DNA from: Brevibacillus panacihumi W25
GTDB lineage: Bacteria > Bacillota > Bacilli > Brevibacillales > Brevibacillaceae
Assembly: GCF_000503775.1 (NCBI RefSeq)
Contig: NZ_KI629786.1
Location: 319,501 to 383,500 of the forward strand
Reading direction: 5' to 3'
Length of the DNA: 64,000 nucleotides
This document shows positions 63,026-64,000 of this stretch, in pieces (the stretch's first letter is position 1; every line of letters starts with the position of its first letter). The notes beneath the pieces were generated by a model, which was not told where the DNA came from, did no database searches, and saw nothing but the letters and a program-made list of their open reading frames with translations. A program made the translations under genes and the position numbers.

Positions 63026-63532
63026 TTAGTGTTCAGAATGAGATGGTCGAGGTATTATTGCAACTGAGCTAAAATATAGGTTTTTCTTAGTGTCCTCCTG
63101 AATAGATGGTTTAAGTTCTTTAAACCATTCCTTTTCAAGATCTTCCTCCTTTAATACATCAGGTCTCCAAAGTATCAAACCCAATTCTGGAAAAGTAAAA
63201 CAGGTATCAAGTTCAGTATCATCTCGATCATATTTTGATATCTCGTCCAATAATGCAACCAGTTTTTCGGCTTTTGTATTGAATACATCTATATTCATGA
63301 ACATGCATTGAAAATCTTCTTTTAATTCTGAAGGAATCTCAATTAATTTGACTTTACCTTCAGAGTTGTATTTAACTTTAAACGAGTTTTTAAAGTAATT
63401 CTTCATATGTTCCGGTCTATGATACTCAGCTTCATATTTTAATATACATTGAATTACTTCTTCCTTAGTCATTCCAAGTTTTACATCTCCGATACCTCTT
63501 CCCGCTTCAATATTTAGTACTACCATTTTCAC
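63026..63532 (-). CDS. putative immunity protein of a polymorphic toxin system
   Basis: A soluble acidic protein of 168 residues with no signal peptide. The N-terminal GRGIGDVKLGMTKEEVIQCI and the later CFTFPELGLILWRPDVLKEE follow a pattern found in small proteins encoded after contact-dependent or secreted toxin genes. It is downstream of the toxin-like gene end on the same strand, the normal order for a toxin-immunity pair. The base composition is AT-rich compared with the rest of the window. The family assignment is uncertain. Confidence 0.5.
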   Translation of the reverse strand: MKMVVLNIEAGRGIGDVKLGMTKEEVIQCILKYEAEYHRPEHMKNYFKNSFKVKYNSEGKVKLIEIPSELKEDFQCMFMNIDVFNTKAEKLVALLDEISKYDRDDTELDTCFTFPELGLILWRPDVLKEEDLEKEWFKELKPSIQEDTKKNLYFSSVAIIPRPSHSEH

Positions 63533-63640
63533 TCACTCCTAAAGATTATATAATTAAAATATATGCACAAAAAGGGCGAGGTAATCGTTATATTCGCACA
63601 ATTTCGCCAATTACGATTACCCCATCCCTATTAATTAGCT

Positions 63641-64000
63641 TTATACCATATCGAAAAAAAATTCATATTGGTAAACTGCCTCAATTACTTCGTCATAATA
63701 CTTTGCAAGAAGACTACTGTAATAATCCTCAGAATCCTCTGCGTCCCTCAAAGCATCAACATTAAAATCGAGCAATGCTTGATAGCGTTGTTGATTCAGG
63801 TACTTTTCTTCTTGATTTCTGTGGTCTACTCCTGGACTACCATAGCTTGGTGTATTGAAATGATCTTTAGCTAACATCCGAATGCAAGGAGCATAGTTAG
63901 AATTGAATCCAGCGTTTCTTAATGGTGTTGCAGAAACAAAATGGTGTCTTTGACCACCCAGTGCATCTAAGTCTTTATACCGATCAACCTCAAAGTTGTA
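63641..64000 (-). CDS. C-terminal end of a probable polymorphic toxin (HNH-like), cut by window edge
   Basis: The frame is open to the window edge: 119 residues are visible. DALGGQRHHFVSATPLRNAG is followed by ..YAPCIRMLAKDHFNTPSYG and GVDHRNQEEKYLNQQRYQ, ending in an acidic helix (VIEAVYQYEFFFDMV). A GxxxHH motif and a later DH in a C-terminal domain resemble the xHH group of His-Me finger nuclease toxins (AHH, WHH, GHH types). The N-terminal delivery domain is outside the window. An immunity candidate lies downstream. The toxin family is inferred from motifs only. Confidence 0.5.
   Translation of the reverse strand, partial: YNFEVDRYKDLDALGGQRHHFVSATPLRNAGFNSNYAPCIRMLAKDHFNTPSYGSPGVDHRNQEEKYLNQQRYQALLDFNVDALRDAEDSEDYYSSLLAKYYDEVIEAVYQYEFFFDMV

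Overview
The window comes from a spore-forming Bacillota, most likely Brevibacillus or a close Paenibacillaceae relative. The near-origin block known from Bacillus is present on the minus strand: SRP RNA, dnaX, yaaK/ybaB, recR, yaaL, bofA, csfB, a yaaO-type decarboxylase, tmk and darA. Sporulation genes (bofA, csfB) and strong AGGAGG-type ribosome binding sites agree with this. The genus is an inference from gene order and protein style, not a database result.

Layout. 1-5 kb: conserved darA-tmk-decarboxylase-csfB-bofA-yaaL genes plus a degenerate UDP-sugar-dehydrogenase-like protein. 5-16.7 kb: an accessory block lying between yaaL and recR, which are normally neighbours. It holds a CPBP protease, a vanG-type glycopeptide-resistance operon (D-Ala-D-Ser ligase, VanXY, VanT) whose vanT is cut at its domain boundary by a 1.8-kb IS1182-family element, an OmpR-type two-component system and an ABC exporter. 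TAAG repeats with an 11-bp period occur in the van promoter (four copies) and in the exporter promoter (two copies), which suggests one response regulator acts on both. 16.7-22.5 kb: recR, ybaB, dnaX, a PAS histidine kinase, the long SRP RNA and an HD-GYP protein. 22.7-37 kb: transporters and regulators, including a reactive-sulfur module (DsrE-like, CstR-like, rhodanese) beside an ArsB-like permease, a frameshifted TetL-like MFS gene next to a LysR regulator, and a TrmB-AzlC-AzlD unit. 37.5-45 kb: tRNA-Ser(CGA), an rsuA-type pseudouridine synthase followed by what looks like the 3' tail of a group II intron, an erythromycin-esterase-like protein, tadA, a nitroreductase, and a GlcT-type antiterminator with its RAT/terminator ahead of PTS EIIA and EIICB genes. 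45-51.6 kb: small HTH regulators, HxlR/DoxX, MarR/MFS, a complete IS3-family element and an anchored protein of unknown function.

51.7-62.5 kb is one long minus-strand catabolic operon: LacI regulator, RraA-like aldolase, Ldh-family dehydrogenase, iron alcohol dehydrogenase, aldehyde dehydrogenase, TRAP transporter (P, Q, M), glycerate kinase and 2-hydroxyacid reductase. It reads as uptake and breakdown of a hydroxy acid through tartronate semialdehyde or hydroxypyruvate to glycerate; the substrate is not evident. Its promoter is followed by three operator-like motifs spaced exactly 13 bp apart.

At 62.6 kb the 3' 45 nt of a tRNA-Arg(CCU) with a terminator lies without its 5' half. This looks like the distal attachment-site copy of an integrated element extending rightward out of the window. 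The AT-rich sequence beyond it carries an orphan coding fragment and a probable polymorphic toxin C-terminus with a downstream immunity-protein candidate.

No rRNA genes or CRISPR arrays were seen.
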